Assembly (NCBI GenBank): GCA_023379805.1
Contig: JAMCPI010000014.1
Coordinates: 186,001-250,000 of the forward strand
DNA length: 64,000 bases
Reading direction: 5' to 3'
Origin: Nitrososphaerota archaeon
GTDB lineage: Archaea; Thermoproteota; Nitrososphaeria; Nitrososphaerales; JACPRH01
Made by a program: the position numbers and the translations under genes. Every line of letters starts with the position of its first letter. Position 1 is the stretch's first letter. The notes under the pieces were generated by a model. That model worked only from the letters and a program-made list of their open reading frames with translations, ran no database searches and was not told where the DNA came from. Positions 10,361 to 19,452 of this stretch are shown here, piece after piece.

Positions 10361-12565
10361 ATGGCGCGAGAGAAACGAATCACATCAATACAACTAAAGG
10401 TTGCCGAAGCGAAGCAGCGAGATATTGGTAAGGGCAGAGCACGACTCGATGTAGATACGATGGATAAGCTCAAGATCACGGCCGGTGATTTTATTGAGCT
10501 CGTCGGAAAACATACTACTGCCGCCACAGCGTGGCCTGCTGATCCTGACGATCAGTGGCTAGGTATCCTGCGCATCGATGGGCAGACTAGGAAGAATGCA
10601 AGTGTTAGGGTAAATGAGTTTGTGACTGTCAAGAAGACGGTTGTGAAGACAGCTCGCAGCGTAACCCTTGTCCCTGTGGGAACTAAGCTGAAGATCGATA
10701 AGGACTTCTCGGACTTCGTTAAGAACCGTCTGAAGAGCGCCCCGATCTCGGAGGGAGACGACATTTCAGTGGTCGTCCTAGGTAACCCAATTGTGTTCAA
10801 CGTTTCAAGAATCACCCCGAAAGGCATCTTGAAGATCGAGGACGCATCACGAGTCAATATTCTCTCAGAGCCGCTTGCCGAGCGGAAGGTTGCCTCCACC
10901 GTCACTTACGACGAGATAGGCGGCTTGAAAGAAGAGATTCGCAGGCTCCGTGAAATCGTGGAGCTGCCTCTTAGGCACCCTGAGATTTTCAGGAGGCTCG
11001 GCGTTGAGGCTCCCAGCGGCATCCTGATGTATGGTCCTCCGGGATGCGGTAAGACGCTTATGGCGAAGGCCTTGGCAAACGAGTGTGAAGCAAGCTTCTA
11101 CTCGGTGAATGGGCCTGAAATCATGAACAAGTATTACGGTGAGACCGAGGCGAAGCTGCGGGACATCTTCAAGGAGGCTCGTGACAATGCTCCCAGCATC
11201 ATCTTCGTAGACGAGATTGATGCGGTTGCTCCGAAGCGTGAAGATGTCTTCGGAGATGTGGAGAAACGTGTTGTTGCTCAGCTCCTCGCATTGATGGATG
11301 GGCTGGCCGATAGAGGAGACATCGTGGTCATCGGTGCAACCAACAGGCCTGAAGCTGTTGACGCCGCGTTGAGACGTCCAGGCAGATTCGACCGTGAAGT
11401 CGAGGTTGGTGTACCTAACCTTGACGCTCGTCTCGAGATCCTTCAGATCCACACAAGAGGTATGCCTCTTGACAGCGACATCGATCTTAAAGATCTGGCG
11501 AAGCGGCTACACGGCTACACTGGAGCGGATCTAAGGGCGCTGTGCCGAGAAGCTGCGTTGAAGGCTTTGAGGCGTCATCTGCCGAATCTGGATGTGGAGA
11601 TGGAGAGCATCGCCCCGGAGGTGTTGGAGGAGCTTATCGTGACCGCGGATGATTTCCATGAGGCTGCGAAGGAGATTGTTCCGACAGTTATGAGAGAGTT
11701 CTACATCGAGACACCTACAGTGCATTGGAGCGAAGTCGGGGGACTTGAGGAGGTCAAGAAGAAGCTTCAGGACAACGTGATACGCGCAATCAAGCAGCCT
11801 GAGCGGTTCATCCAAGCCGGTGTCAAGCCGCCTCGAGGAGTCCTGCTGTACGGGCCCTCAGGATGCGGTAAGACGCTTCTAGCAAGAGTAGTAGCCTCCG
11901 AGAGCGCAGTTAACTTCATTACAGTCAGAGGCCCGGAGGTTCTGTCCAAATGGGTCGGTGAGTCTGAGAAGGCTATCCGCGAAATCTTCAGGAAAGCAAA
12001 ATCCTCAGCGCCCTGCATCATCTTCTTCGATGAAATAGATGCCATCGGCGTATCAAGAGCCTCTGAAAGCTCAGAATCAGGCATCGGTGAACGGGTTCTC
12101 AGCCAGCTTCTAACAGAGATTGACAGCGCTCACAACATCGGAGACATCTTCGTCATAGCTGCTACAAACAGGCCTGACATCCTCGACGCATCACTGCTTC
12201 GACCTGGAAGAATAGACCTCCCGGTCTACGTGTCGCCGCCTGACGAGAAGGGTAGGCTCGCTGTACTGCAGGTTGTGGCAAGCAAGATGCCTCTGTCAAA
12301 AGACATCTCGCTGCAAGAAATCGCTAGGCAAAGCATCGGATACACAGGAGCAGATCTTGAAGCGCTGTGCCGAGAAGCTGCGATATCAGCGTTGAACGGC
12401 TCAACTGCTGAAGGGAGCTTGTCGGTGACTCGGAAGGATTTCGACACCGCCTTCAGAAACATCAAGCCTTCAGTGACACCTGAAATGGTATCGTGGTACG
12501 AGTCGGTCTACGAGAAGATGAGTAACCGGCTACCGAAGTTCGGAAAACGGGACTTTTACGGATAA
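10361..12565 (+). CDS. cdc48: Cdc48/VCP-type AAA+ ATPase
   Basis: Hexameric unfoldase that extracts and remodels proteins, often feeding the proteasome. The 734-aa protein has an N domain (residues 1 to about 185: double-psi barrel and four-stranded barrel), D1 with Walker A GPPGCGKT near 225 and Walker B IIFVDEID, and D2 with Walker A GPSGCGKT near 497 and Walker B IIFFDEID. The second Walker A has Ser in place of the usual Pro. The C-terminal tail is short. Codon third positions drift from mixed to C/A-rich in the last third. Confidence 0.95.
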   Translation: MAREKRITSIQLKVAEAKQRDIGKGRARLDVDTMDKLKITAGDFIELVGKHTTAATAWPADPDDQWLGILRIDGQTRKNASVRVNEFVTVKKTVVKTARSVTLVPVGTKLKIDKDFSDFVKNRLKSAPISEGDDISVVVLGNPIVFNVSRITPKGILKIEDASRVNILSEPLAERKVASTVTYDEIGGLKEEIRRLREIVELPLRHPEIFRRLGVEAPSGILMYGPPGCGKTLMAKALANECEASFYSVNGPEIMNKYYGETEAKLRDIFKEARDNAPSIIFVDEIDAVAPKREDVFGDVEKRVVAQLLALMDGLADRGDIVVIGATNRPEAVDAALRRPGRFDREVEVGVPNLDARLEILQIHTRGMPLDSDIDLKDLAKRLHGYTGADLRALCREAALKALRRHLPNLDVEMESIAPEVLEELIVTADDFHEAAKEIVPTVMREFYIETPTVHWSEVGGLEEVKKKLQDNVIRAIKQPERFIQAGVKPPRGVLLYGPSGCGKTLLARVVASESAVNFITVRGPEVLSKWVGESEKAIREIFRKAKSSAPCIIFFDEIDAIGVSRASESSESGIGERVLSQLLTEIDSAHNIGDIFVIAATNRPDILDASLLRPGRIDLPVYVSPPDEKGRLAVLQVVASKMPLSKDISLQEIARQSIGYTGADLEALCREAAISALNGSTAEGSLSVTRKDFDTAFRNIKPSVTPEMVSWYESVYEKMSNRLPKFGKRDFYG

Positions 12566-12580
12566 ACAAGCAAGCACCGG

Positions 12581-13042
12581 CTAAAGTTCCTTTTCCGCAG
12601 CTTCTTCCAGCTCATCCAGCTTAGCCTGATTGACTCCAACATGCATCCTGATCGGTGAGTCGGGCGCGACCGCGATAACAGCGTTGCCCACTATTGCGAG
12701 GCCGAAGTTTCGGTCTCTGACTAGAGATAGGTATTCTTCAGCCTCCTTCCGTGGTAAGATGTCGCTGAGCCTGCCACGCCGCTCATCTAGGCTGAGGATA
12801 TGGATTCCAGCGGATTCCTTTAGTATCTGCCGCTCGACTTCTTGCCGTTGAACCGGTAGAGTGGATATTAGGTTCAGCCGGGTGTATATTTCAGGTGGGG
12901 AGAGCTGCTGCTTCGTCTCCACAGCCAAGTTTGACATTCGTATGAGCATGGAGGATCTGCAGGCGGGGCATTTCTTCGGCATCTTAGTGGGCTCGTCGGA
13001 TATGTGTGTGTATCCGCATCGCTCGCATTTCCAGCCTTGCAT
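12581..13042 (-). CDS. zinc-ribbon protein of unknown function
   Basis: A 153-aa protein with an N-terminal rubredoxin-like zinc ribbon (CERCGY near residue 5 and CPACRSS near residue 31) followed by an unrecognised alpha/beta domain. It is convergent with cdc48 (15-bp gap) and divergent from fen1, with only 68 bp between starts. The ribbon resembles those of redox, RNA or transcription proteins, but the C-terminal domain gives no family I can name. Confidence 0.65.
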   Translation of the reverse strand: MQGWKCERCGYTHISDEPTKMPKKCPACRSSMLIRMSNLAVETKQQLSPPEIYTRLNLISTLPVQRQEVERQILKESAGIHILSLDERRGRLSDILPRKEAEEYLSLVRDRNFGLAIVGNAVIAVAPDSPIRMHVGVNQAKLDELEEAAEKEL

Positions 13043-13110
13043 ATGTTAGTTGAGAATCTTCAAAGTTAAAAAGAAAGCTTTTCAAAAGATAGAGATCGGG
13101 TTCGAGCAGT

Positions 13111-14139
13111 TTGGGTGTTGATTTACGGAGTATTGTGAAACCGGTTAAGATTTCGCTGGAGCAGCTCGGAGGCCGGACTATTGCTGTTGATGCCCCCAAC
13201 GCGCTCTACCAGTTCCTCTCGATTATTCGCGGTGAGCGCGGCGAGTACTTGATGGATCATGAGGGGCGGGTGACGAGTCACTTGAGCGGCTTATTCTACC
13301 GGAATGTGAATCTGCTTGAGATAGGGATAAGGCCGATCTATGTCTTCGACGGTAAGCCGCCTGTTCTGAAGACGATGGAGATTGAGAGGAGGCGAACCGT
13401 GAAGAAGGAGGCTGAGAAGCTTTACAGCGCGGCTCTAGCTCGCGGCGATTATGTGGAGGCCCGTAAGCATGCTCAGGCTACAGTTTACCTGAAGGATCAG
13501 ATGGTTGACGACGCTAAACGGATACTCGATGCAATGGGTATTCCGTGGATAGTAGCGGTCTCTGAAGGCGAGGCTACTGCAGCTCACTTAACCCGTATCG
13601 GTGTAGCGAGTGATGCGGCTAGTCAGGATTTTGATGCGCTTCTCTTCGGCGCTACAAGGCTGGTTAGGAACGTCACGATTTCAGGGAAGCGTAAGCTTCC
13701 GGGTAGGGGTGTTCACGTTAACGTGGAGCCTGAGGAGATTGAGTTGAAGCGAGTGTTAGATAATCTCGGTGTGACGAGAGAGCAGCTTGTTGATATGGGG
13801 ATACTGGTTGGGACTGATTTTAACCCTGACGGCTTCACTAAAATCGGCCCTGCTACAGCATTGAAGCTGATAAAGAAGCACGGCAGGCTTGAGAACATTG
13901 ATAAGATCAGGGATGAGTTGAAGACCGTTAACTACAGCCAGATACGTGAAATCTTTCTCAAACCTCAGGTGTCTGAGCCGAAGACCCCGCTTGAGTGGCG
14001 GCAGCCTGATCGGAACAAGGTGATGTCGTTCCTATGCGGTGAGCGGGACTTCTCTGAGGAGAGGGTCACGAAGGCGTTGGAGCGGCTTGACAAGGTCGAG
14101 CATCAACGGTCTGAAAGTCTTGAGAAATGGTTCGGATAG
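13111..14139 (+). CDS. fen: flap endonuclease 1
   Basis: Structure-specific nuclease that removes 5' flaps during Okazaki-fragment maturation and base-excision repair. The 342-aa protein begins GVDL right after the initiator, as FEN1 requires for its N-terminal Gly; the start is TTG. It has the N region with VDAPN, an I region with EGEATAA, and the HhH motif region DFNPDG. The C-terminal PCNA-binding tail reads SESLEKWFG, a degenerate PIP box with Ser where Gln is usual. It is followed 8 nt later by truD. Confidence 0.95.
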   Translation: MGVDLRSIVKPVKISLEQLGGRTIAVDAPNALYQFLSIIRGERGEYLMDHEGRVTSHLSGLFYRNVNLLEIGIRPIYVFDGKPPVLKTMEIERRRTVKKEAEKLYSAALARGDYVEARKHAQATVYLKDQMVDDAKRILDAMGIPWIVAVSEGEATAAHLTRIGVASDAASQDFDALLFGATRLVRNVTISGKRKLPGRGVHVNVEPEEIELKRVLDNLGVTREQLVDMGILVGTDFNPDGFTKIGPATALKLIKKHGRLENIDKIRDELKTVNYSQIREIFLKPQVSEPKTPLEWRQPDRNKVMSFLCGERDFSEERVTKALERLDKVEHQRSESLEKWFG

Positions 14140-14147
14140 TTAAGTAA

Positions 14148-15482
14148 ATGAGTATTGGCGATGATGAGATTAGTGTCCCGAGTCTAGATCGGCAGATCGG
14201 GATCGAGAGTTACTCCACCAAGTTCAAAGGTGTAGGTGGCAGGATTCGCAGCTCCCGCAGCGATTTCTTGGTGGAGGAGGTTCTTGACAGCGCGACAAGA
14301 TCCAAGATAGTTGAGAAGCCGAGTCCAGTTAATCGTTACCCTGTTTACCGGTTGATGAAGGAGGGTGTTGACACGCTGCATGCGTTGCAGCAGGTGGAGA
14401 AGCGGCTCGGGTGGCAGGCTACTTACCTTGGTTTGAAGGATGCTGATGCCAAGACTGTTCAGTACATTTCTCCTAAGGGGTTGAGAGGTGGTGATGCTCC
14501 TTTGAGTGTTGAGGTTTCAGCTAAGGTTGCTTTGGAGCTTGAGGGTTATCTTGATGGGTTGTTGACTAGGCGGAGCTTATCTGGGAACAGGTTCACTATC
14601 CGAGTTGTTGATGTTCAATGCGGCGCTGATGTTGTTGAGGCTGCTGGTGAGGAGTTGAAGCGGGCTGTTGAGGAGATGACTGTTCCGAACTTTTTCGGTT
14701 ACCAGCGGTTCGGGGCTAAGAGGCCTGTTAATCATTTGGTTGGTCGGGAGCTGCTTCAAGGAAGATTAGAGGAGGCGGTGATTACCTTCTTGACGTATCC
14801 GTCGATAGGTGAAGATGCGGAGAAGCTTGAGTTGAGGCAGGAGATGCGCGACCCTGCGCGTTACCGGTCTCTTCTAGAGCATGTTGACAGGAGAATGGAT
14901 ATTGAGAGACGAATGATGGAGGTGTTGATCAGTCACCCGGGTGACTGGATCGGGGCGTTGAGATCTGTTCCGCTTACCGTAAGGAGGCTCTTCATCAACT
15001 CGTATCAGGCGTTTCTCTTCAACCGCGTGGTGTCGGAGGCGTTGAAGGAGAAGGGGGTTGCTTTGACCGAGGCTGATGAGATCAGCGATGTTTACGGCAT
15101 AATCGGCTCGGACGAGAATCCATCTGGGATTAGGAGGGGGCGTAAGAATTTGGTTGAGAAGCCGGGTGAAAGGGTTCTGCCGCTGATCCAGATGGTTGGA
15201 TACGCTTACCGTGCTGGTGGAGGCCGCTTTGACCGCATCACCCAAAAAGTTCTCGCTGAGGAAGAAGTCACTCCAAGAATGTTCTACATCAAGGAGACGC
15301 CTGAGATAAGCATGGAGGGAGGCTTCAGAACCCCATCACTCCTCGTAGATGAGCTTGAAGTAAAAACGGAGCCTGAGAAGTCAGCCTGCCTTTTACGGTT
15401 CAATCTAGCAAAAGGCGCCTACGCAACAGTTCTACTCCGCGAACTAATCAAACCTTCCGATCCAGTATCAGCAGGCTTCTAA
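14148..15482 (+). CDS. truD: tRNA pseudouridine synthase D
   Basis: Makes pseudouridine 13 in tRNA. The 444-aa protein has the family motif LGLKDADAKT with catalytic Asp98, a following SGNRFTIRV strand, and the family-specific TRUD insertion domain in the middle. It is co-transcribed with fen1 (8-nt gap). Base composition changes sharply near 15240: the first 1,090 nt are G/T-rich, the last 240 nt are C/A-rich, with no break in the reading frame. Confidence 0.93.
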   Translation: MSIGDDEISVPSLDRQIGIESYSTKFKGVGGRIRSSRSDFLVEEVLDSATRSKIVEKPSPVNRYPVYRLMKEGVDTLHALQQVEKRLGWQATYLGLKDADAKTVQYISPKGLRGGDAPLSVEVSAKVALELEGYLDGLLTRRSLSGNRFTIRVVDVQCGADVVEAAGEELKRAVEEMTVPNFFGYQRFGAKRPVNHLVGRELLQGRLEEAVITFLTYPSIGEDAEKLELRQEMRDPARYRSLLEHVDRRMDIERRMMEVLISHPGDWIGALRSVPLTVRRLFINSYQAFLFNRVVSEALKEKGVALTEADEISDVYGIIGSDENPSGIRRGRKNLVEKPGERVLPLIQMVGYAYRAGGGRFDRITQKVLAEEEVTPRMFYIKETPEISMEGGFRTPSLLVDELEVKTEPEKSACLLRFNLAKGAYATVLLRELIKPSDPVSAGF

Positions 15483-15577
15483 TCTAATATAATCTAATCG
15501 AACCTAACCTAGGCTGGGTTAGTCTACTCTTACTGGTTAGAAAATTGGTTAGCCTTTAGGTTGGTTAGTTAGTTGGT
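15483..15577. repeat. TTAG/GGTTA-rich convergent spacer
   Basis: The 95-bp gap between the convergent truD and eL15 genes consists largely of imperfect TCTAA, CCTAACC, GGTTAG and TTGGTTAG units. There is no gene. The same word family recurs at 18641-18686 and near 20660-20675, also between convergent genes. It may hold termination signals for both strands. Confidence 0.6.
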
Positions 15578-16027
15578 TTACTGGGTTGCTAGCACGCCGA
15601 CGTTTTTGTCGCTGATTACTGATGGGTGGTGTGTGTCGATTAGTATTACTTCGTACCAGGCGTTTTTGCCGTCTTCGAAGAGGTAGTATGAGTTTAGTGC
15701 CTTTAGGTTGGGGAATTTGTCGGTTGCTCTTCTCTCAGCGGTCTGCTGTACGTTAACATCCGCTTTCATTCGTGTGAGACCGGAGTGTTTTGGTCTTCGT
15801 CCTCTGTCCGGCTTTAATCTGCGCATGCCGCCGCGGCCTACTTTGACGCGGACGACTACGAATCCGGGTTTTGCTTTGTAGCCTAGGCGTCTAGCTCTGT
15901 CTAGGCGTGAGGGTCTTTCTAGTCTCTCGATGGTTGGTTTTTGTCTTAGGGTGATGCCTAAGGTTTTGAGCTGTTCGCTTCGCTCTTTGAACAATTTCCG
16001 CCAAGCGCTGTTGTTTGCTCGGTACAT
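15578..16027 (-). CDS. rpl15e: ribosomal protein eL15
   Basis: Large-subunit protein specific to archaea and eukaryotes. The 149-aa basic protein shows RLERPSRLDRARRLGYKAK, GFVVVRVKVGRGGMRR and RPKHSGLTRMKADVN, all matching eL15. Family members are usually longer (about 190-200 aa in many archaea, about 150 in TACK members). It is convergent with truD. The coding strand is C/A-rich, opposite to truD, in keeping with the local plus-strand skew. Confidence 0.93.
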   Translation of the reverse strand: MYRANNSAWRKLFKERSEQLKTLGITLRQKPTIERLERPSRLDRARRLGYKAKPGFVVVRVKVGRGGMRRLKPDRGRRPKHSGLTRMKADVNVQQTAERRATDKFPNLKALNSYYLFEDGKNAWYEVILIDTHHPSVISDKNVGVLATQ

Positions 16028-16076
16028 TTCCGGACACCGCGTATGATTTTGATCTCTTCTTAAAGCTTACCCACGT

Positions 16077-17000
16077 TTATCTCTTAAAGTGCTCGATGAT
16101 TTTTTCGGCGATGCCTGTTGCAGCTATTTCCTGAGCCTCTAAGGTCTGGGCGCCTATGTGTGGTGTGCAGACTACGTTGGGGTGGCAGGTGAGTTCGCTC
16201 TTGCCGGGTGGCTCAACTTCGAATACGTCTAGTGCTGCTCCTTGTATTAGTCCGGTGTTGAGGGCGTCGATCAAGGCTTTTTCGTCGATTACTGCGCCTC
16301 TGGAGGCGTTGATGAGGTAGGAGCCTTTCTTCATCTTGGAGATCTTCTCTCGGTTCATGAAGTGTTTGGTTGTGGGTGTAAGCGGGACATGTATGGAAAC
16401 AAAATCGGATTCGCTGAGCAGAGTATCGACGTCTCGGAAGCGTAGGTTAAACTGCTTAACGACTCCTGCGGGAACGTCGATTATGTCGTAGTATAGAACC
16501 TCCATGCCTAATGCGTAGGCGAGCTCAGCTACGCGTCTGCCGATTCGACCCATGCCTACTACTCCGAGAGTTTTTCCTCTAACCTCTTTGCCTAATAGGC
16601 CGCCTTTAGGCCATTCGCCTCTTTTTACGCCGGCGTCACCTAAGCATATTCCTCTGGACAGGCTTAGTATTAGGCCAATAACAAGTTCACTTACTGCGTT
16701 GGTAAGTGCGTCGGGGGTGTTGTAAACCTTGATTTTTGATGCCTCGGCGGCTTTTTGGTCAACATTGTCAAGCCCTGCGCCTGCTCGGCCTATTACCTTC
16801 AGTCGTTTTCCTGCTGATATGATGTCGCTGGTGATTTTGGTTCTGCTTCTGACTACTACTGCTTCATAGTCAGGGATAGTTTTTTGCAGCTCTTCGGCTG
16901 TGATTTTTGGGTTATAGGTGACATCGAATCCGGCGTCGCAGAGCATCTTTACGCCTTTTTCGGAGACGGTGTCACAGATAAGGACTCGAATCTTAGGCAC
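16077..17000 (-). CDS. D-2-hydroxyacid dehydrogenase, phosphoglycerate dehydrogenase-like
   Basis: NAD-dependent dehydrogenase of the SerA type, first step of the phosphorylated serine pathway if the assignment holds. The 307-aa protein has the nucleotide motif GVVGMGRIGRRVAEL, the catalytic Arg/Glu/His region (ASRGAVIDEKAL, FEVEPP, PHIGAQT) and RSRTKIT in the N-terminal lobe. It lacks the ACT regulatory domain of long SerA proteins, as in several archaeal short forms. A related hydroxyacid substrate is possible. Confidence 0.85.
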   Translation of the reverse strand: MPKIRVLICDTVSEKGVKMLCDAGFDVTYNPKITAEELQKTIPDYEAVVVRSRTKITSDIISAGKRLKVIGRAGAGLDNVDQKAAEASKIKVYNTPDALTNAVSELVIGLILSLSRGICLGDAGVKRGEWPKGGLLGKEVRGKTLGVVGMGRIGRRVAELAYALGMEVLYYDIIDVPAGVVKQFNLRFRDVDTLLSESDFVSIHVPLTPTTKHFMNREKISKMKKGSYLINASRGAVIDEKALIDALNTGLIQGAALDVFEVEPPGKSELTCHPNVVCTPHIGAQTLEAQEIAATGIAEKIIEHFKR

Positions 17001-17088
17001 CTTTCTGACCGCCTTAACTTCAGTTTTTAGCTAATTATAACACTTGCGACTCGACTAGATAGAGTTTTCCCTGTTTAGTGTAGCTGGG

Positions 17089-18105
17089 TTAGTGTGCGCT
17101 GATGTCGCTTGAGTGTCCGGGGAAGATGCTGGCTTTGCTGTCAACGTAGTTTTTGGCGTAGTTTACCGCTATTGCGGCTTGTCCCCAGCCGGTTACGATG
17201 AGGTTTAGCTTCGCTACGTCGTTTGGTTGAGCTACGTCTCCGATGGCGTAGACGCCTTTTAGGTTCGTTTCCATTCGGTGGTTCACTAGGATTGCACGGT
17301 TCTCTATGGTTAGTCCCCAGGCCTTCATGTTTTCGATGAAGGCTTTGAAGCCTATGAATATGAGTACAGCGTCTACGTTGAGGATCTCTTTTTCCTGAGT
17401 TCGGTTATCCTGAATTACAGCCTGTTTTACTCCGTGTTCGTCGCCTAGTATCTCCTTTAGCTCCTTGAACAGCTTAACTCTGACTGTGGAAGTGAGGAGG
17501 TTTGTTACGCTGCTCTCATGGGCTCTGAAGGTGTCTCGTCTATGAATCAGGGTGACGTTTTTTGCGAAGTGCTCTAGATGGAGAGCCCAGTCGACCGCTG
17601 TGTCTCCTCCTCCGACGATAAGCACGGTTTTGTCTCTTAACTCAGCTTCGTTTTGAATAGAGTAGTAGACTCCGTGGCCCTCGAACTCCTTTTCACCCGG
17701 GATGCCTAGTCGCTCAGGTGAGAAGGCGCCTATACCGGCTGCGATGACGACCGTTCTAGTGTAATGGGTGTTGCCGTTGTCGGAAGTCAGTTTAATGGCG
17801 TTATCGGGCAGAAGCTCTAGATTGGTGATTCTTTCACCATATACTACGGTAGGCTGAAACCTCATCGCCTGCTCCCTCAAGTTGTTAACTAGTTCTGTAG
17901 CCTTGATCCTGAGGTGTCCAGGTGCGTCGTAGACGAACTTCTCAGGGTAAAGAACCGCGACTTGACCGCCGGGTTGAGACAGAGTCTCTATGAGCTTGGT
18001 CTTCATGCGCCTCATACCGGCGTAGAAGGTTGCGAAGAGCCCTGTTGGACCTGCACCTATAATCGTAATGTCGAATACGTCGTGCCCACCGCTTTCTTCG
18101 CTCAT
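17089..18105 (-). CDS. ferredoxin/flavodoxin-NADP+ reductase, thioredoxin-reductase type
   Basis: A 338-aa FAD/NADPH flavoprotein. Its N-terminal IIGAGPTGLFATFYAGMR and second motif VGGGDTAVDWALHL match thioredoxin-reductase-fold FNRs (type 2). The central redox CxxC of true thioredoxin reductases is absent, and a C-terminal FAD motif (YAIGDVAQPN) is present. It likely shuttles electrons between NADPH and ferredoxin. It is divergent from the CBS gene, with about 80 bp between starts. Confidence 0.88.
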   Translation of the reverse strand: MSEESGGHDVFDITIIGAGPTGLFATFYAGMRRMKTKLIETLSQPGGQVAVLYPEKFVYDAPGHLRIKATELVNNLREQAMRFQPTVVYGERITNLELLPDNAIKLTSDNGNTHYTRTVVIAAGIGAFSPERLGIPGEKEFEGHGVYYSIQNEAELRDKTVLIVGGGDTAVDWALHLEHFAKNVTLIHRRDTFRAHESSVTNLLTSTVRVKLFKELKEILGDEHGVKQAVIQDNRTQEKEILNVDAVLIFIGFKAFIENMKAWGLTIENRAILVNHRMETNLKGVYAIGDVAQPNDVAKLNLIVTGWGQAAIAVNYAKNYVDSKASIFPGHSSDISAH

Positions 18106-18152
18106 ATGGTAAGAGAAGGGCGCGGAAAGTAAAAAAGATTCATTTAATCCTT

Positions 18153-18160
18153 AAATGTTG
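18153..18160 (+). promoter_or_regulatory. TATA box for CBS-domain gene
   Basis: CTTAAATG about 30 bp upstream of the ATG at 18187, predicting a leader of only a few nucleotides. The FNR-type gene diverges from the same gap. Confidence 0.45.
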
Positions 18161-18186
18161 AGAAGCGGATACTTCTACTTGAGAAT

Positions 18187-18600
18187 ATGCCGTATGTTGA
18201 GGATTTTATGACGAAAGAGGCTGTTTCCACTGATGGTGGAGTCTCCTGTTTTGATGCGGCTAAGCTGATGGTGAGGATGAATATTGGAGCTATTGTTGTA
18301 AATGAGGGAGGAAGACCTGTTGGGATTGCTACGGAAAGAGATTTTCTGAACAGGGTCACGGCGAAGGGGAAGGATCCGTCTAAAACTAGTCTCCGCGAGA
18401 TTATGTCAAGTCCCCCTGTAACAATCAGCCCGAAGGCTACTGTGAGAGACGCTGCGAGAATGATGATTGAGAAAGGTGTCCGCAGACTCGTAGTAGTCGA
18501 GAATGACAAGCTTGTAGGAATTGTGTCGATTAGAGACATCACCCGTATCCTAGTTGGATCTATAGCTGCTTGGAAGGAAGCACGGGTCACCTTAGAGTAA
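18187..18600 (+). CDS. two-CBS-domain protein
   Basis: A 137-aa protein made of a tandem CBS pair (residues about 10-65 and 75-130). Each repeat has the usual pattern (ATERDFLNRV; IVSIRDITRIL). CBS pairs bind adenine nucleotides such as AMP, ATP or SAM and regulate partners. No enzymatic domain is attached, so the partner is unknown. The gene is convergent with the HAD gene, with the TTAGG repeat between them. Confidence 0.9.
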   Translation: MPYVEDFMTKEAVSTDGGVSCFDAAKLMVRMNIGAIVVNEGGRPVGIATERDFLNRVTAKGKDPSKTSLREIMSSPPVTISPKATVRDAARMMIEKGVRRLVVVENDKLVGIVSIRDITRILVGSIAAWKEARVTLE

Positions 18601-18640
18601 AAGCGCGACAGCAACTCAGCCTACCGAGGCGGGCTTGCAG

Positions 18641-18686
18641 TTAGGTTAGGTTAGGTTAGGTTAGATCAGGTTAGGCTAAGTTAGGG
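18641..18686. repeat. (TTAGG)n telomere-like pentamer repeat
   Basis: At least four perfect tandem TTAGG units (18641-18660) followed by degenerate ones (TTAGATCAGGTTAGGCTAAGT at 18661-18681). The right end runs into the last codons and stop of the HAD gene at 18676, so its final residues are partly encoded by the repeat. It lies at a convergent junction, like 15483-15577. Confidence 0.8.
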
Positions 18687-19332
18687 AGGGGGTTGTGGCT
18701 ATTAGTTCTGGGAGTTTGTGGACGGTTTCTAGCTGCCAGTCGACCCATTGTGTTTCTTCAGGTTTGCTTACGCTGCCGATTAGGACTGTTTTCATTCCTA
18801 CTAGTTTGGCGGGTTTCAGTTCATGGTAGACTCTGTCGCCGACGTATAGGGTTTCGCTGGGTTTGCAGCCGAGTTGCTCCGCGGTGTATCTGAATGGTTG
18901 TAGGCTTGGTTTCGGATCCACTTCGCTGCTGGTGATGACTGCGTCGAATATTTCGGATGGACATTTAATGGTCGCGAGAACCTTGTCGATTAGGAAGCGG
19001 CCTGAGTTGGTTAGCAAGGCGATTTGGAGGTTCCGGTTTCTAAGTGCTGAGATCAATGGTTCGATGCGGATATCTTCATCGAGAAGGCTGGCCATATCCA
19101 TCTGTTCAGCTACTTGGCGGTAGAATTCGTCTGAGTCAATGTTGAGGCTGAGCAGAGCCTTTGTGAGGCTGAGGCTCTTACGTTTTACCTCAGTGATTTT
19201 TCGGTCTGCTTCTGCTTCGGTGCAGCTGAACCGTTCAGCCAAGATTTCAAGGGCCAGTTGGTCGAAGCGGGCGTAGTATCGTTTAGAGGTGTTCAGGGTA
19301 CCGTCGAAATCCAGAATTACCGCCCGCAGCAT
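18676..19332 (-). CDS. HAD-superfamily phosphatase-like hydrolase
   Basis: A 218-aa haloacid dehalogenase-fold hydrolase. Motif I is ILDFDGTLN right after the start (MLRAV), motif II is LLTNSG, and motif IV is LYVGDRVYHELKPAKLVGM. The four-helix cap between motifs I and II resembles phosphoglycolate phosphatase-like members. Substrate unknown. I took the ATG at 19332, since the frame upstream of it has no HAD character and overlaps the ychF promoter. Confidence 0.85.
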   Translation of the reverse strand: MLRAVILDFDGTLNTSKRYYARFDQLALEILAERFSCTEAEADRKITEVKRKSLSLTKALLSLNIDSDEFYRQVAEQMDMASLLDEDIRIEPLISALRNRNLQIALLTNSGRFLIDKVLATIKCPSEIFDAVITSSEVDPKPSLQPFRYTAEQLGCKPSETLYVGDRVYHELKPAKLVGMKTVLIGSVSKPEETQWVDWQLETVHKLPELIATTPSLT

Positions 19333-19421
19333 ATAAGACAGGAGTTCAACTGGGTTGCTATATCGCTTTCGTATTTCTGTTAAGTTCTTCTGTCTTAGAT
19401 AGAGTTGTTTGCGGAGCTTAT

Positions 19422-19429
19422 TTTTTATA
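19422..19429 (+). promoter_or_regulatory. TATA box for ychF-type GTPase, leaderless
   Basis: TTTTTATA centred about 27 bp before the ATG at 19453, so transcription should start at or next to the start codon. Confidence 0.55.
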
Positions 19430-19452
19430 GGCTGTGCCCTTCGATTTGTGGT

